From Labilibacter sediminis (lineage in GTDB: Bacteria; Bacteroidota; Bacteroidia; Bacteroidales; Marinilabiliaceae), in NCBI RefSeq assembly GCF_005877885.1, contig NZ_VCHY01000024.1:25674-89673 (forward strand): 64,000 nucleotides of DNA, read 5' to 3'. Position numbers and translations under genes: made by a program. Shown in pieces: positions 19,838 through 28,544 of the stretch (the first letter of the stretch is position 1; each line of letters starts with the position of its first letter). A model generated the notes under the pieces. The model was not told the DNA's origin. It saw only the letters and a list, made by a program, of their open reading frames with translations, and made no database searches.

Positions 19838-19979
19838 CTGTTTAAAATTTTTGTCTTTAGAAAATGTGCCAAAAATTTCTGCACATTCAGGAACTCGCAT
19901 TAACTTTTTTAAATCATCTTCCTGTGGGTACTCTATGATTAATAAAGTTAATGATCGTTTCATGCTATTATTTATTTAC

Positions 19980-21191
19980 TTATTTAATATTCTCATATGG
20001 ATAATTCAGGTAATCTGCCGCATCCGTTAAATTCCCCAAAAAATCAAAAAATGAACAGTTTTCCCAGGCAGACCCTAAACCCCACAAGTCTTTCATTTGA
20101 GATGAAATCCATGCAGGCTCCCAATACATTACTCCTATCGCTCCGGCGTTTATCATATTTTGGGTTAGATCAATCATAAATTCTCTTTGCCCTTCAACAG
20201 TATAGGGATACCCCGGGACAGGATCTTGTGTTCCATAGATATTATTATAGCTGTCGTTATTTAAAGTGGTAAATGGATAGGCAGTTTCCAAGATGACTAC
20301 ATCCTTGTTGATTTTACTTTTCAAATTTGAAACAACCGTAGATAGTTGATCAAAACCTACTGTGGTATGCCAAATATGATAGTAAGAAAAACCAGCCACA
20401 TCAAAATCAGTAACTCCTCCTTGATTTATCACATTTGTAAACCACCAATCTAAATTCTTTGGATCAGCTATATGTAATGCCACTATTGTTTTCTTACCGC
20501 TAATTTTATCAACCTCTCTAACTGCTCTAATACCTGCATTAAGTACCTTACCCATATTCTGCCAATTCCCATCGCAAACCAAAAGGTTTGGAAAACCTGG
20601 TTTTGTTTTGGTATGCATCATTCCACAATTGGTCTCATTGCCAATCTGAACCATTTCCGGCAATAGATTTCTGGTATAAAGAGTTGAAAGAACATGATAA
20701 GTATAATTATATACCGAATCACATAAAACATCAATATCCGTAATATTTTCCCAGGCACTAGGAGGCTCCTGATGCTGTGGGTCGGCCCATATATCGGAAT
20801 AATGAAAATCTAAATTAACAGCCAGATTATTATTCTTTGCTCTCTGAATACTTGTGGCAACATCTTCAAATCCACTATAAATAGTTGTTCCTTCTCCATA
20901 AACATCCCGCACCCATTCCGGATTATGCCACAACCTTAAGCGGACCATATTCACTCCTTTACTTTTTAAGGCTGCGTATGGATCGGCTTCTTCCCCTAAC
21001 ACTTTATAAACCCCTCCATGATCTTGTACTTGATTCACATAACTTAGATCAACACCATGTATAAAGTCAATGCTTTCACTTGGATTATTTTCTTGTTCAG
21101 CACTACTTATATCACTATTTTTTGTGCATGAACTAGCAATACTTGTTAATCCTGTAAAAACAACACCTATAAACAATATTCCTTTCTTCAT
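19980..21191 (-). CDS. GH53 endo-beta-1,4-galactanase, lipoprotein form
   Basis: Read from the ATG at 21191 (MKKGILFIGVVFTGLTSIASSC, lipobox SSC). An ATG 15 bp upstream is in frame, and both are preceded by AATAAACAA. The enzyme cuts beta-1,4-galactan inside the chain. VQIGNETN holds the acid/base Glu (191 counted from the upstream ATG) and VVILETAYP the nucleophile Glu (307). RLRLWHNP and LDFHYSDIWADP are further GH53 hallmarks. As a surface lipoprotein it would act beside SusC/SusD. It is the first gene of the minus-strand galactan operon and has a candidate promoter at 21255-21262. Confidence 0.92.
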   Translation of the reverse strand: MKKGILFIGVVFTGLTSIASSCTKNSDISSAEQENNPSESIDFIHGVDLSYVNQVQDHGGVYKVLGEEADPYAALKSKGVNMVRLRLWHNPEWVRDVYGEGTTIYSGFEDVATSIQRAKNNNLAVNLDFHYSDIWADPQHQEPPSAWENITDIDVLCDSVYNYTYHVLSTLYTRNLLPEMVQIGNETNCGMMHTKTKPGFPNLLVCDGNWQNMGKVLNAGIRAVREVDKISGKKTIVALHIADPKNLDWWFTNVINQGGVTDFDVAGFSYYHIWHTTVGFDQLSTVVSNLKSKINKDVVILETAYPFTTLNNDSYNNIYGTQDPVPGYPYTVEGQREFMIDLTQNMINAGAIGVMYWEPAWISSQMKDLWGLGSAWENCSFFDFLGNLTDAADYLNYPYENIK

Positions 21192-21254
21192 TTGTTTATT
21201 TTTCATTTGTTTATTTTATTTTTAGTTTCTGAAACTATCCTGAATGAACTATAT

Positions 21255-21262
21255 CAAAGGTA
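21255..21262 (-). promoter_or_regulatory. candidate -7 box of the galactan operon
   Basis: The minus strand reads TACCTTTG, matching the Bacteroidota -7 consensus TAnnTTTG, about 64 bp before the GH53 ATG. A palindrome at 21304-21330 lies upstream at a distance suitable for an AraC-type activator. Confidence 0.4.
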
Positions 21263-21303
21263 TATAGAGTTTACCTCCGGGACATTATTGTATCTTACAG
21301 GAA

Positions 21304-21330
21304 TTTGTCAAAATCATACATACTGACAAA
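21304..21330. promoter_or_regulatory. candidate operator palindrome TTTGTCA-N13-TGACAAA
   Basis: Inverted half-sites at 21304-21310 and 21324-21330 lie 42-68 bp upstream of the candidate -7 box. The same half-site recurs as a close palindrome at 21380-21398 and before the hybrid regulator gene at 24096-24114, suggesting a shared regulator. Inference from sequence only. Confidence 0.4.
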
Positions 21331-21380
21331 CCAAACACAAAAACACATCAAAACCCTTATAAATAAAGCCTTACATACTC

Positions 21381-21690
21381 TTGTCATTATTTGACAAAAT
21401 TTTGACATTATCTTACCCCACCTCTATTAGTAATGGATCTTTGTTAACCTAAAATTTGATCTGAAAAAATATAAAACCAACGTATAGATGTAGAAATATA
21501 AAATTGTAGCATTGTTATTTGGGATTTTCTCTCTTGATCAAGCACCATTTAAACAATTTACCAGCTCAACATATTTAAATGACTTATTACCTACTACATC
21601 AATAGAACCTGATAATGCAAGTATTTTCGAATCTGCAACTACGAATCAATAATTAAATTTGATAAAAAATATGCTATCACTACCCATACT
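21381..21690 (+). pseudogene. decayed copy of the hybrid regulator's promoter and 5' end
   Basis: This stretch aligns in the same orientation with 24097-24400. The first 18 bases are identical, and similarity is about 75 percent by eye over the next 80 bases of leader. It continues weakly through the position of the regulator's ATG, which is lost, to about 21645, including a recognisable match for ACATCAATA and GATAATGCA. No open frame survives. The neighbouring coding similarity fades after that. It appears to be the remnant of a second hybrid two-component gene between the two GH53 genes. Confidence 0.6.
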
Positions 21691-22032
21691 CACTCTACAT
21701 TAAGTAACTATAGTACAGTTAGATTTAGATTATCTTAAACATTAGTCATGATAATATGTACAGAATGAGACAAATGTATGATTAGGACCAATTTCTGTAA
21801 GGTGTGATGAAGTCTCTATATTTCATTCGACATAAATTTGTCCTTTGATTCTATTAATCTTTAGAGACTACGTTACGGCACAAATGTTACATCGCTTGAT
21901 ATTAGCCCTTTATATTTATCGGAAACATAAGCCAAAATACAGATTATCGTTAAAGATCAAATTCGTAAATATTATCCTTTATCTACATCAGTTTTATGAC
22001 TCAATTTAATATTAATCTAAACTTATTTAATC
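21691..22032. other. gene-free spacer before the second GH53 gene
   Basis: AT-rich with no convincing frame. A TAAATTTG at 21833-21840 matches the -7 consensus for the plus-strand GH53 gene, but it lies 190 bp from the start, so support is weak. Confidence 0.35.
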
Positions 22033-23715
22033 ATGAAAAGTAAATCTACTTATTTAACAATTCTTCTTTTTTTTATAGGATTAATTGTAATGCATTCACA
22101 AACCTTTTATAAAGGAGCTGATGCATCTTATGTAAATGAAATTGAATCTTGTGCAGGTCAGGTATATAAAGAAAATGGACAGCTAAAGGACTTTTATAGT
22201 ATTTTAGCTGATAATAATGCAAATATTGTAAGGTTTCGACTATGGCATACCCCGGAAAATGAATGGAGTGGGTATTTAGATGTCAAGAATGCAATATCCA
22301 GGGCAAAAGCAAAGGGTTTATCAGTTCTTTTGGATTTCCATTATTCCGACACATGGGCAGACCCAGAAAATCAATGTACCCCTGCAGCATGGACTCACCT
22401 AAGTAATGACTATCCTGCATTAGCAACCGAATTATACAACTATACTCACTCGGTTTTAAGTGACCTTAAACAATCCGGGTTGTCTCCTGAATTCGTTCAA
22501 GTTGGTAATGAAACCAATGGGGGTATGTGTTACAACAATTGCACTGTTGAATGGCCAAATACATGGGAAAAACAAACTTTATTATATAATGCAGGAATTT
22601 CGGCCTGTAGAGATGTAGACCCTGATATTAAAATTATTTTACACCAGGCCGATCCTCAACATACAGAATGGTGGGTAAGCGAGTTATTTGCGTATGATGT
22701 AATTGACTTTGACATTGTAGGTGTTTCGTTTTATCCTTGTTATCACGGTGATGATATTGAAACTTTTCAAAATACAATAACAAACATAAAAAGCGACTAT
22801 AATAAAGATGTAATGGTTGTGGAAACTTCTGCACCCTGGACAGATGGGTGGAACGATGACCAAAACAATGTGTCAAACTGTGTACCTCAAAGATATCGGT
22901 CTATGGGAAGAAAACCAACTCCTGAGATTTGTTCTCAATGGTGTATTGATTTAGCTAATGCAATATATGAAAGTGGAGGTTTAGGGCTTATTTATTGGGG
23001 TGGAGAATGGATTGCTTCAGGTATTGAAGGGTGTCCATCATACGGAACTTCAGGAGGATCTACATGGGAAAATCAGGCTTTGTTTGATTTTGAAAATAAC
23101 CTTTTACCAACAGGTGGTATTAACTTTATGCAATTGCATTATGGGCCAACCAACACTGATGGGCCAGATAATTTTAGTTTAATTTCTCCAGCAGGTTCTG
23201 TAGCTACATATAGCATTACGTATGACTGGAATGATGCAGGTAATGCTGACTATTACACTTTACTTGTAGCTGAAGACCCAAATTTCTCAAGTCTAATAGT
23301 GAATCAATCCAATATAACTCAAAGTAATTACACTATTGATAATGTTTCTCCAAACACCACGTATTACTGGAAAGTTATCGCTTCAAATTCTTTAGGTGAT
23401 ACAGAAAGTGATATCTTATCTTTTACAACTAGAAAAAGACTAAAAAGCGGTCAATTGGAATTAGTTGAAATAGAAGAACCTATCTGTAATATTTATCCTA
23501 ATCCTATAAAAGATGGAATTTGTAAGGTTCAGTTTGAAAGTGAAATTGTTGGTAGTGTAAGAATTTCAAATAGCGCTGGCCTTATGTTAATTCATAAAGA
23601 GATTAACAACCAAGATTTTGTGAGTATTGATTGTTCGGACTTACAAAAAGGGCTCTATTTGATTCAAATAATATCTTCTAATATAAATATTACAGAAACA
23701 GTAGTTATAGATTAG
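22033..23715 (+). CDS. GH53 endo-beta-1,4-galactanase with FnIII-like and T9SS sorting domains
   Basis: A 560-residue secreted enzyme with a signal peptide (1-22) and a GH53 barrel (about 25-360). VQVGNETN gives acid/base Glu160 and VVETSAPW nucleophile Glu264. A fibronectin-III-like domain follows (about 375-465), then a T9SS type-A sorting domain (NIYPNPIKDG to the end). It carries several extra cysteines around residues 166-170 and 283-304. Unlike the lipoprotein GH53 at 19980 it should leave the cell through the type IX system, so it may work at a distance or be bound to the surface by the T9SS sortase. It is transcribed divergently from the galactan operon and upstream of the regulator gene. 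Confidence 0.9.
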   Translation: MKSKSTYLTILLFFIGLIVMHSQTFYKGADASYVNEIESCAGQVYKENGQLKDFYSILADNNANIVRFRLWHTPENEWSGYLDVKNAISRAKAKGLSVLLDFHYSDTWADPENQCTPAAWTHLSNDYPALATELYNYTHSVLSDLKQSGLSPEFVQVGNETNGGMCYNNCTVEWPNTWEKQTLLYNAGISACRDVDPDIKIILHQADPQHTEWWVSELFAYDVIDFDIVGVSFYPCYHGDDIETFQNTITNIKSDYNKDVMVVETSAPWTDGWNDDQNNVSNCVPQRYRSMGRKPTPEICSQWCIDLANAIYESGGLGLIYWGGEWIASGIEGCPSYGTSGGSTWENQALFDFENNLLPTGGINFMQLHYGPTNTDGPDNFSLISPAGSVATYSITYDWNDAGNADYYTLLVAEDPNFSSLIVNQSNITQSNYTIDNVSPNTTYYWKVIASNSLGDTESDILSFTTRKRLKSGQLELVEIEEPICNIYPNPIKDGICKVQFESEIVGSVRISNSAGLMLIHKEINNQDFVSIDCSDLQKGLYLIQIISSNINITETVVID

Positions 23716-23800
23716 AACAGTGTAGATAAACGGTTAATATTTACGAATAAATTACACAATAATATTGACACTTCGGAATACAATGTGATTGTTCAACACA

Positions 23801-23833
23801 TTAGGGTTCAGCAAAATACTGAACCCTAATTTG
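23801..23833 (+). terminator. intrinsic terminator after GH53
   Basis: A perfect 11-bp stem, TTAGGGTTCAG / CTGAACCCTAA, with a 7-nt loop and a short T stretch after it, 85 bp downstream of the stop at 23715. Confidence 0.75.
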
Positions 23834-24095
23834 CTATATAGGCAACTCATTTTATCCTCCACCTCATTTTTTAACATATGAGAATCTCAGCTTACAAATA
23901 ATGGCAAAATTCTTATGAGCAACCTTTGCTACCTGTTTGATTAAACACTATAAACAGCTTTTACATGTAGCTCAAACTCCTAACTACCTTAATACCATTC
24001 CTACATGCCTTCATATTTCTTTGTACTCTGACAAAGCTGGTACTCATTGTGAGCATATATTTGCAAAATAATCCCCTATAAAGAGCATTTGGTCA
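23834..24095. other. gene-free leader region before the regulator
   Basis: No gene seen. One isolated TGACAAA half-site lies at 24029-24035, upstream of the palindrome at 24096-24114. Confidence 0.4.
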
Positions 24096-24114
24096 TTTGT
24101 CATTATTTGACAAA
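24096..24114. promoter_or_regulatory. candidate operator TTTGTCA-N5-TGACAAA before the hybrid regulator
   Basis: Perfect inverted half-sites lie 77 bp before the ATG of the hybrid regulator. Eighteen bases of it are identical at 21381-21398. It could be an autoregulatory site; no binding data. Confidence 0.4.
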
Positions 24115-24190
24115 GATTTGTTATTTTCTTACCATCCTTCTCTAAATAATGAATATTTGTTAATTTTAAATGGTGAGCTAAAAAGATAAA

Positions 24191-27100
24191 ATGAAATCAA
24201 TCTATACATATAGCCATCTAACAAATGTGACATTATTAATTGTCCTATTGTTTTCGACTTCCTCTTTTACACAAACAACAAACAAATATTTTTCAAGTTT
24301 AAGATATGAAAATGGTTTACCTTCTAATTTAACGACATCAATAATTCAGGATAATGCAGGTTTTATCTGGATAGGAACAGACGAAGGATTATGCAGATAC
24401 GACGGCCACAGCATGTTATATTTCACCAAAGACAATTCTTCCAGTTCGTTGCCATCGGAACGTATTAGTGCTCTTTTACTGGATGGTGAAAAAATTTGGG
24501 TTGGAACCTGGGACAAGCTTTGTACTATTGATACCAAAACATTTCAAGTTGAACATATTAATACCGGAGAACTAAACGCTTTTAGAGCACTTTACAAAGA
24601 CAAAAAAGGTAATATCTGGATTGGTACCAACAATGGATTAATGCATTTTGATAAGATAAAAAACCAATACCGTTTTTATCATACAGGTAACTGTAAAATA
24701 AGTCATAACACGATTCGATCCTTTTGTGAAGATCATAGCGGAAACCTGTGGATAGGTACATTAGATGGAATAAATCGTTTTAGTAATGGATACTTTACCA
24801 GTTTTGATTTAAAAGGAGATTACAAATCTGAAATAAAAAACAATTTAATATTAAGCATTAAAAACCATGCAAATTCTGACTCTCTATTATGGGTAGGAAC
24901 AGAAACCGGATTATGCCTTTTAAATATTTATACAGGACAATACAAGAATTATAATGCCAATAATACAAATATCAGCAATGAAGTTATCAAAAGCATCTAT
25001 GTATCAGAGAATAATTTATGGCTTGGTACTGATTACGGACTAAACATATTGAACATCGATACGAAGCAAATAAACACATTCTACCATAATCCAAATATTA
25101 ATCATTCTATATGTAACAATGTTATCTGGGAAATCTTTAGTGATAATAATCATTTACTTTGGTTTATTACGTCTAACGGTTTAAGTATTCTTGATTACAA
25201 AACAAGTCCTTTTTCCTTACATGAGGTTTTATATGATATGACCGGGCAAAAAGCAGGTAACCTAATTCGTGATATTTTAGTACTGGAAGATGGCTCGAAA
25301 TGGTTAGCAACCATACACGGAGTAGTAAATGAATTTCCTGATGGAACCCAAAGAACCTTTACTTCGAATAGCCCTCCTAACGAACGCTTATTAATTGATA
25401 ATGTTTATGCTTTAGAAATAGATAAACTGGGTCGCATATGGATTGGTACAGCTGGAGGAATCAATATATGGGATCCACAGATAAGAAAAATGTATTCAAT
25501 TACTGCTGACACAAACAATGGACTTAAATCGAATTACATCAGTAGCTTTACTATTTCTCCTACTGGTGATATCTGGCTTAGCGCCTGGGAAGGAGGACTC
25601 TTTCAAATAAAGGGAGACCTTAATAAATTAGAGCATATACGATTTATTCAAATTACTGATGATGGGGCGGCTTTATCAACCTTTGTAAACAATCAATTAT
25701 ATTATACCAGTAAAAACAATCTATGGAGTTTTGACCCTGTTACTTCTAATATCAAAATAGTTGCTACAACACCTATTGATAAGTCTATTCATCATATTCA
25801 AGCTTTAAAAAATGATAAAGAAAATCGTGTTTGGATGGCACGAAGAGATGGCTTATGGCATTATGATTGTAACTCTGATAACTTAATCCATCATCCCTTT
25901 ACTATCCCTGTCTCGCACATAAAGGGTATGGAATTAGATTCGCTCGGCTATATTTGGATTTCAACCCACAACTCTGTTCATAAGTTTGATACTATAGGAC
26001 AACATCAACTTACTATACCGCTCAATACAAACACTCCAATTAAGAACTTTTTATCAAACAGCAGCATGTTTAGTCCAAATGGAAGGTTATTTTTGGGAGG
26101 TACTAATGGCTATGTGGAGATAGATCCAAACTTTACCTATTCTACTAATGAGAAGCCTTCCATTGTAATATCAGGTATTGATATAAATAATCAGGCTCTA
26201 AAAACAGGAAACAATCAAGACATCTTGTTGAATGATATACCTTATACCAGCAACCTACATTTAAGCCATGACAATAACTCTCTTACATTTAGATTTTCGA
26301 ACCTAGAATATTGGTTACCCCAAAAAAGTATATTTAAGTACCGATTGCTTGGATTTGATCAACAATGGCAATACACAGATGGACAACAAAACTTTGCTAT
26401 TTACTCTAACTTAAAACCGGGTAAATATAAGTTTGAAGTAATAGGAACCAATTATATGGGGCTTTCAAGTCAAAAAAGAGCAGGCATTACAATTGATATT
26501 GCCCCTCCCATTTGGCTAAGTAAAATCTTTTTTCTTCTCTATTTTATCCTAACAGTAGGCATTCTATATCTAATATTTTACATATTTAATTACCGAAACC
26601 GATTAAATAATCAACTTCAAATAACACAACTGGAGAAGGATCATTCTGAACAACTATTTAATGCCAAACAGCAATTTTTCACGAATGTTTCTCATGAGTT
26701 CAGAACTCCGTTAAGTTTAATAGTTCCTCCAATAAAACAAGTCCTTAAAACAGGAAAAATAGATGATAATAGTAGGCGTATGTTAACATTGGCGAATAAA
26801 AATTCACATAGATTACTTTCTCTAATTAATCAAATTCTTGACTTCCGTAAACTGGAGAATACTGATTTATCTATACAAAAATCACATACAAATATAAACG
26901 CTTTGTGTCATACAGTTTTTGACTCTTTTTCCGACATGGCAAACCGAAATGAAATTAACTATGAATTCGTGGAAAGCAGAAAGCATTATACATTAAACAT
27001 CGATACACAAAAAATTGAAACTATCCTTTTCAACCTTTTGTCAAATGCTTTTAAATACACTCCAATAAACGGAAGCATTTCGTTAACAATCAAAGAATTA

Positions 27101-28201
27101 CACCATCACTTACAAATTAAAATTAAAGATACAGGAGAGGGAATTTCAAAAGAAGAAAGTAGCCAAATATTCAAACGTTTTTATCAAGGCTCACAAAACA
27201 AAACCAATATAACAGGCTCTGGAATTGGTTTACCACTTTCTCTTGAATACGCTCGCTTGCACAATGGTACAATTAAGGTCGACAGTCAGCTTGAAAAAGG
27301 AAGCTGTTTTACACTCCTTTTACCCATAAATGATGACAACCATAAACTTTCTGACAATAAAGAGTTCACTGGCACTCAAACTCAAAGCAAACAGAGAAAA
27401 GAATCCGTTACAAAAGAATCCTTCAATTATTCAGACAGAAAATGCATCTTAATTGTAGATGACAATCCTGACATACTTGAATTTATTGAGCTTAACCTTT
27501 CTGATCAATATAACATTATCAAGGCAATTAATGGTGTGGACGGGCTACAAGAAGCTAAACAGCATATACCACAATTAATTATTTCTGATGTGATGATGCC
27601 TGAGATGGACGGATTTTCAATGTGCGAAAAACTCAAAGTAAATGAGAAAACAATGCATATTCCAGTCATATTACTCACCGCTAAAAATCTTGATAATCAA
27701 AAAATTAAAGGTATGAAAAGTGGTGCTGACATGTATATAACAAAACCATTTGAAATAGAATACTTACAAACCTGTATTGAGAACCTATTTAGAAGAGAAC
27801 AATATTTGTTACAATACACAAAAAATTTATTAACTATCTCTCCTAAGGAGGATATACACTCTGAAAACAATCAGGATACAACATTCCTAAAAAAAGTAAT
27901 GAATAGTATTGAGCTAAATATTAATAATTCCGCATTCTCAGTTGAAGTATTAAGTGACGAACTTGGGTTAAGCACAACCCACTTATATCGTAAACTAAAA
28001 AAGCTCACCGGGTTATCAACACAAGAAATTATTAAGAACTACAGACTTCAAAAAGCAGCTATGATGTTACAAAATGTTGAAGGCAATATTACTGAGATTA
28101 TGTATGCTGTAGGATTCACAAGTTTATCTAATTTTTCAAAAAGTTTTAAGTCTCAGTTTGGAGTTTCGCCATCAGAATATATTAAGACCCTAAAAAAATA
28201 G
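24191..28201 (+). CDS. hybrid two-component system regulator of the galactan locus
   Basis: A 1336-residue one-protein two-component system. It has an N-terminal signal/membrane segment (1-28) and Reg_prop propeller repeats rich in WIGTxxGL (about 40-690). A Y_Y_Y domain precedes a transmembrane helix (about 778-800). The cytoplasmic part has a histidine kinase with FFTNVSHEFRTPLSL (His near 835) and ATPase boxes NLLSNAFKYTP and GSGIGLPLS. A receiver domain follows (LIVDDNPDI, phospho-Asp near 1132 in ISDVMMPEMDG), and the last 100 residues are an AraC-type HTH. It would sense periplasmic galactan oligosaccharides and activate the SusC/D operon. A relic of a second copy lies at 21381-21690. 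Confidence 0.93.
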   Translation: MKSIYTYSHLTNVTLLIVLLFSTSSFTQTTNKYFSSLRYENGLPSNLTTSIIQDNAGFIWIGTDEGLCRYDGHSMLYFTKDNSSSSLPSERISALLLDGEKIWVGTWDKLCTIDTKTFQVEHINTGELNAFRALYKDKKGNIWIGTNNGLMHFDKIKNQYRFYHTGNCKISHNTIRSFCEDHSGNLWIGTLDGINRFSNGYFTSFDLKGDYKSEIKNNLILSIKNHANSDSLLWVGTETGLCLLNIYTGQYKNYNANNTNISNEVIKSIYVSENNLWLGTDYGLNILNIDTKQINTFYHNPNINHSICNNVIWEIFSDNNHLLWFITSNGLSILDYKTSPFSLHEVLYDMTGQKAGNLIRDILVLEDGSKWLATIHGVVNEFPDGTQRTFTSNSPPNERLLIDNVYALEIDKLGRIWIGTAGGINIWDPQIRKMYSITADTNNGLKSNYISSFTISPTGDIWLSAWEGGLFQIKGDLNKLEHIRFIQITDDGAALSTFVNNQLYYTSKNNLWSFDPVTSNIKIVATTPIDKSIHHIQALKNDKENRVWMARRDGLWHYDCNSDNLIHHPFTIPVSHIKGMELDSLGYIWISTHNSVHKFDTIGQHQLTIPLNTNTPIKNFLSNSSMFSPNGRLFLGGTNGYVEIDPNFTYSTNEKPSIVISGIDINNQALKTGNNQDILLNDIPYTSNLHLSHDNNSLTFRFSNLEYWLPQKSIFKYRLLGFDQQWQYTDGQQNFAIYSNLKPGKYKFEVIGTNYMGLSSQKRAGITIDIAPPIWLSKIFFLLYFILTVGILYLIFYIFNYRNRLNNQLQITQLEKDHSEQLFNAKQQFFTNVSHEFRTPLSLIVPPIKQVLKTGKIDDNSRRMLTLANKNSHRLLSLINQILDFRKLENTDLSIQKSHTNINALCHTVFDSFSDMANRNEINYEFVESRKHYTLNIDTQKIETILFNLLSNAFKYTPINGSISLTIKELHHHLQIKIKDTGEGISKEESSQIFKRFYQGSQNKTNITGSGIGLPLSLEYARLHNGTIKVDSQLEKGSCFTLLLPINDDNHKLSDNKEFTGTQTQSKQRKESVTKESFNYSDRKCILIVDDNPDILEFIELNLSDQYNIIKAINGVDGLQEAKQHIPQLIISDVMMPEMDGFSMCEKLKVNEKTMHIPVILLTAKNLDNQKIKGMKSGADMYITKPFEIEYLQTCIENLFRREQYLLQYTKNLLTISPKEDIHSENNQDTTFLKKVMNSIELNINNSAFSVEVLSDELGLSTTHLYRKLKKLTGLSTQEIIKNYRLQKAAMMLQNVEGNITEIMYAVGFTSLSNFSKSFKSQFGVSPSEYIKTLKK

Positions 28202-28255
28202 TTATTACTCACCGTAAGCATTAAATAATTCTGCTATTTATTCTAATAAAAAAAC

Positions 28256-28440
28256 GAATACGAAAAATTACAGCAAGATGACAAAGCGGGATTTCTAGGT
28301 GGCACTTTGTGAGTTTATTCAAAAGCATAGCTCTGGAAAATGTAATTGAAACTATTATAAATGCCATCATTGGAACTGTGGTTAGTTTTTTAATATCGAT
28401 GCTGCTAAGATTTTTGGTTGGTTTGATGAAAGGCAAGTAG
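28256..28440 (+). pseudogene. decayed duplicate of the small membrane gene at 8780
   Basis: Aligns closely with 8777-8962, for example identical over the bases around TGCCATCATTGGAACTGTGG and the final AAAGGCAAGTAG. The start codon is lost, and a 1-base deletion in the region matching codons 15-18 puts stops in frame. No partner gene precedes it here; the hybrid regulator ends 55 bp upstream. Similarity continues through the downstream terminator. Confidence 0.8.
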
Positions 28441-28470
28441 ATTGGTTACCTACTTGATTGGTTTGTGGTT

Positions 28471-28505
28471 AAAGGTTCTCGCAGCTATGTGAGGGCCTTT
28501 TTTTT
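28471..28505 (+). terminator. terminator copied with the decayed membrane gene
   Basis: Stem GGTTCTCGCA / TGTGAGGGCC (three G-U pairs) with a 4-nt loop and eight T. The sequence differs from the terminator at 8993 but the stem is kept. Confidence 0.75.
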
Positions 28506-28544
28506 CGGTTCAATGGCATTAGTACAATAGTCAATTGGTATTTG

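Noticed and set aside
19838..19963. N-terminal extension of the GH2 gene
   Set aside because: It would place 42 residues ahead of a clear lipoprotein signal; the ATG at 19837 is the better start.
28221..28436. 71-codon minus-strand frame
   Set aside because: Antisense to the decayed membrane-gene copy, which explains the sequence better.
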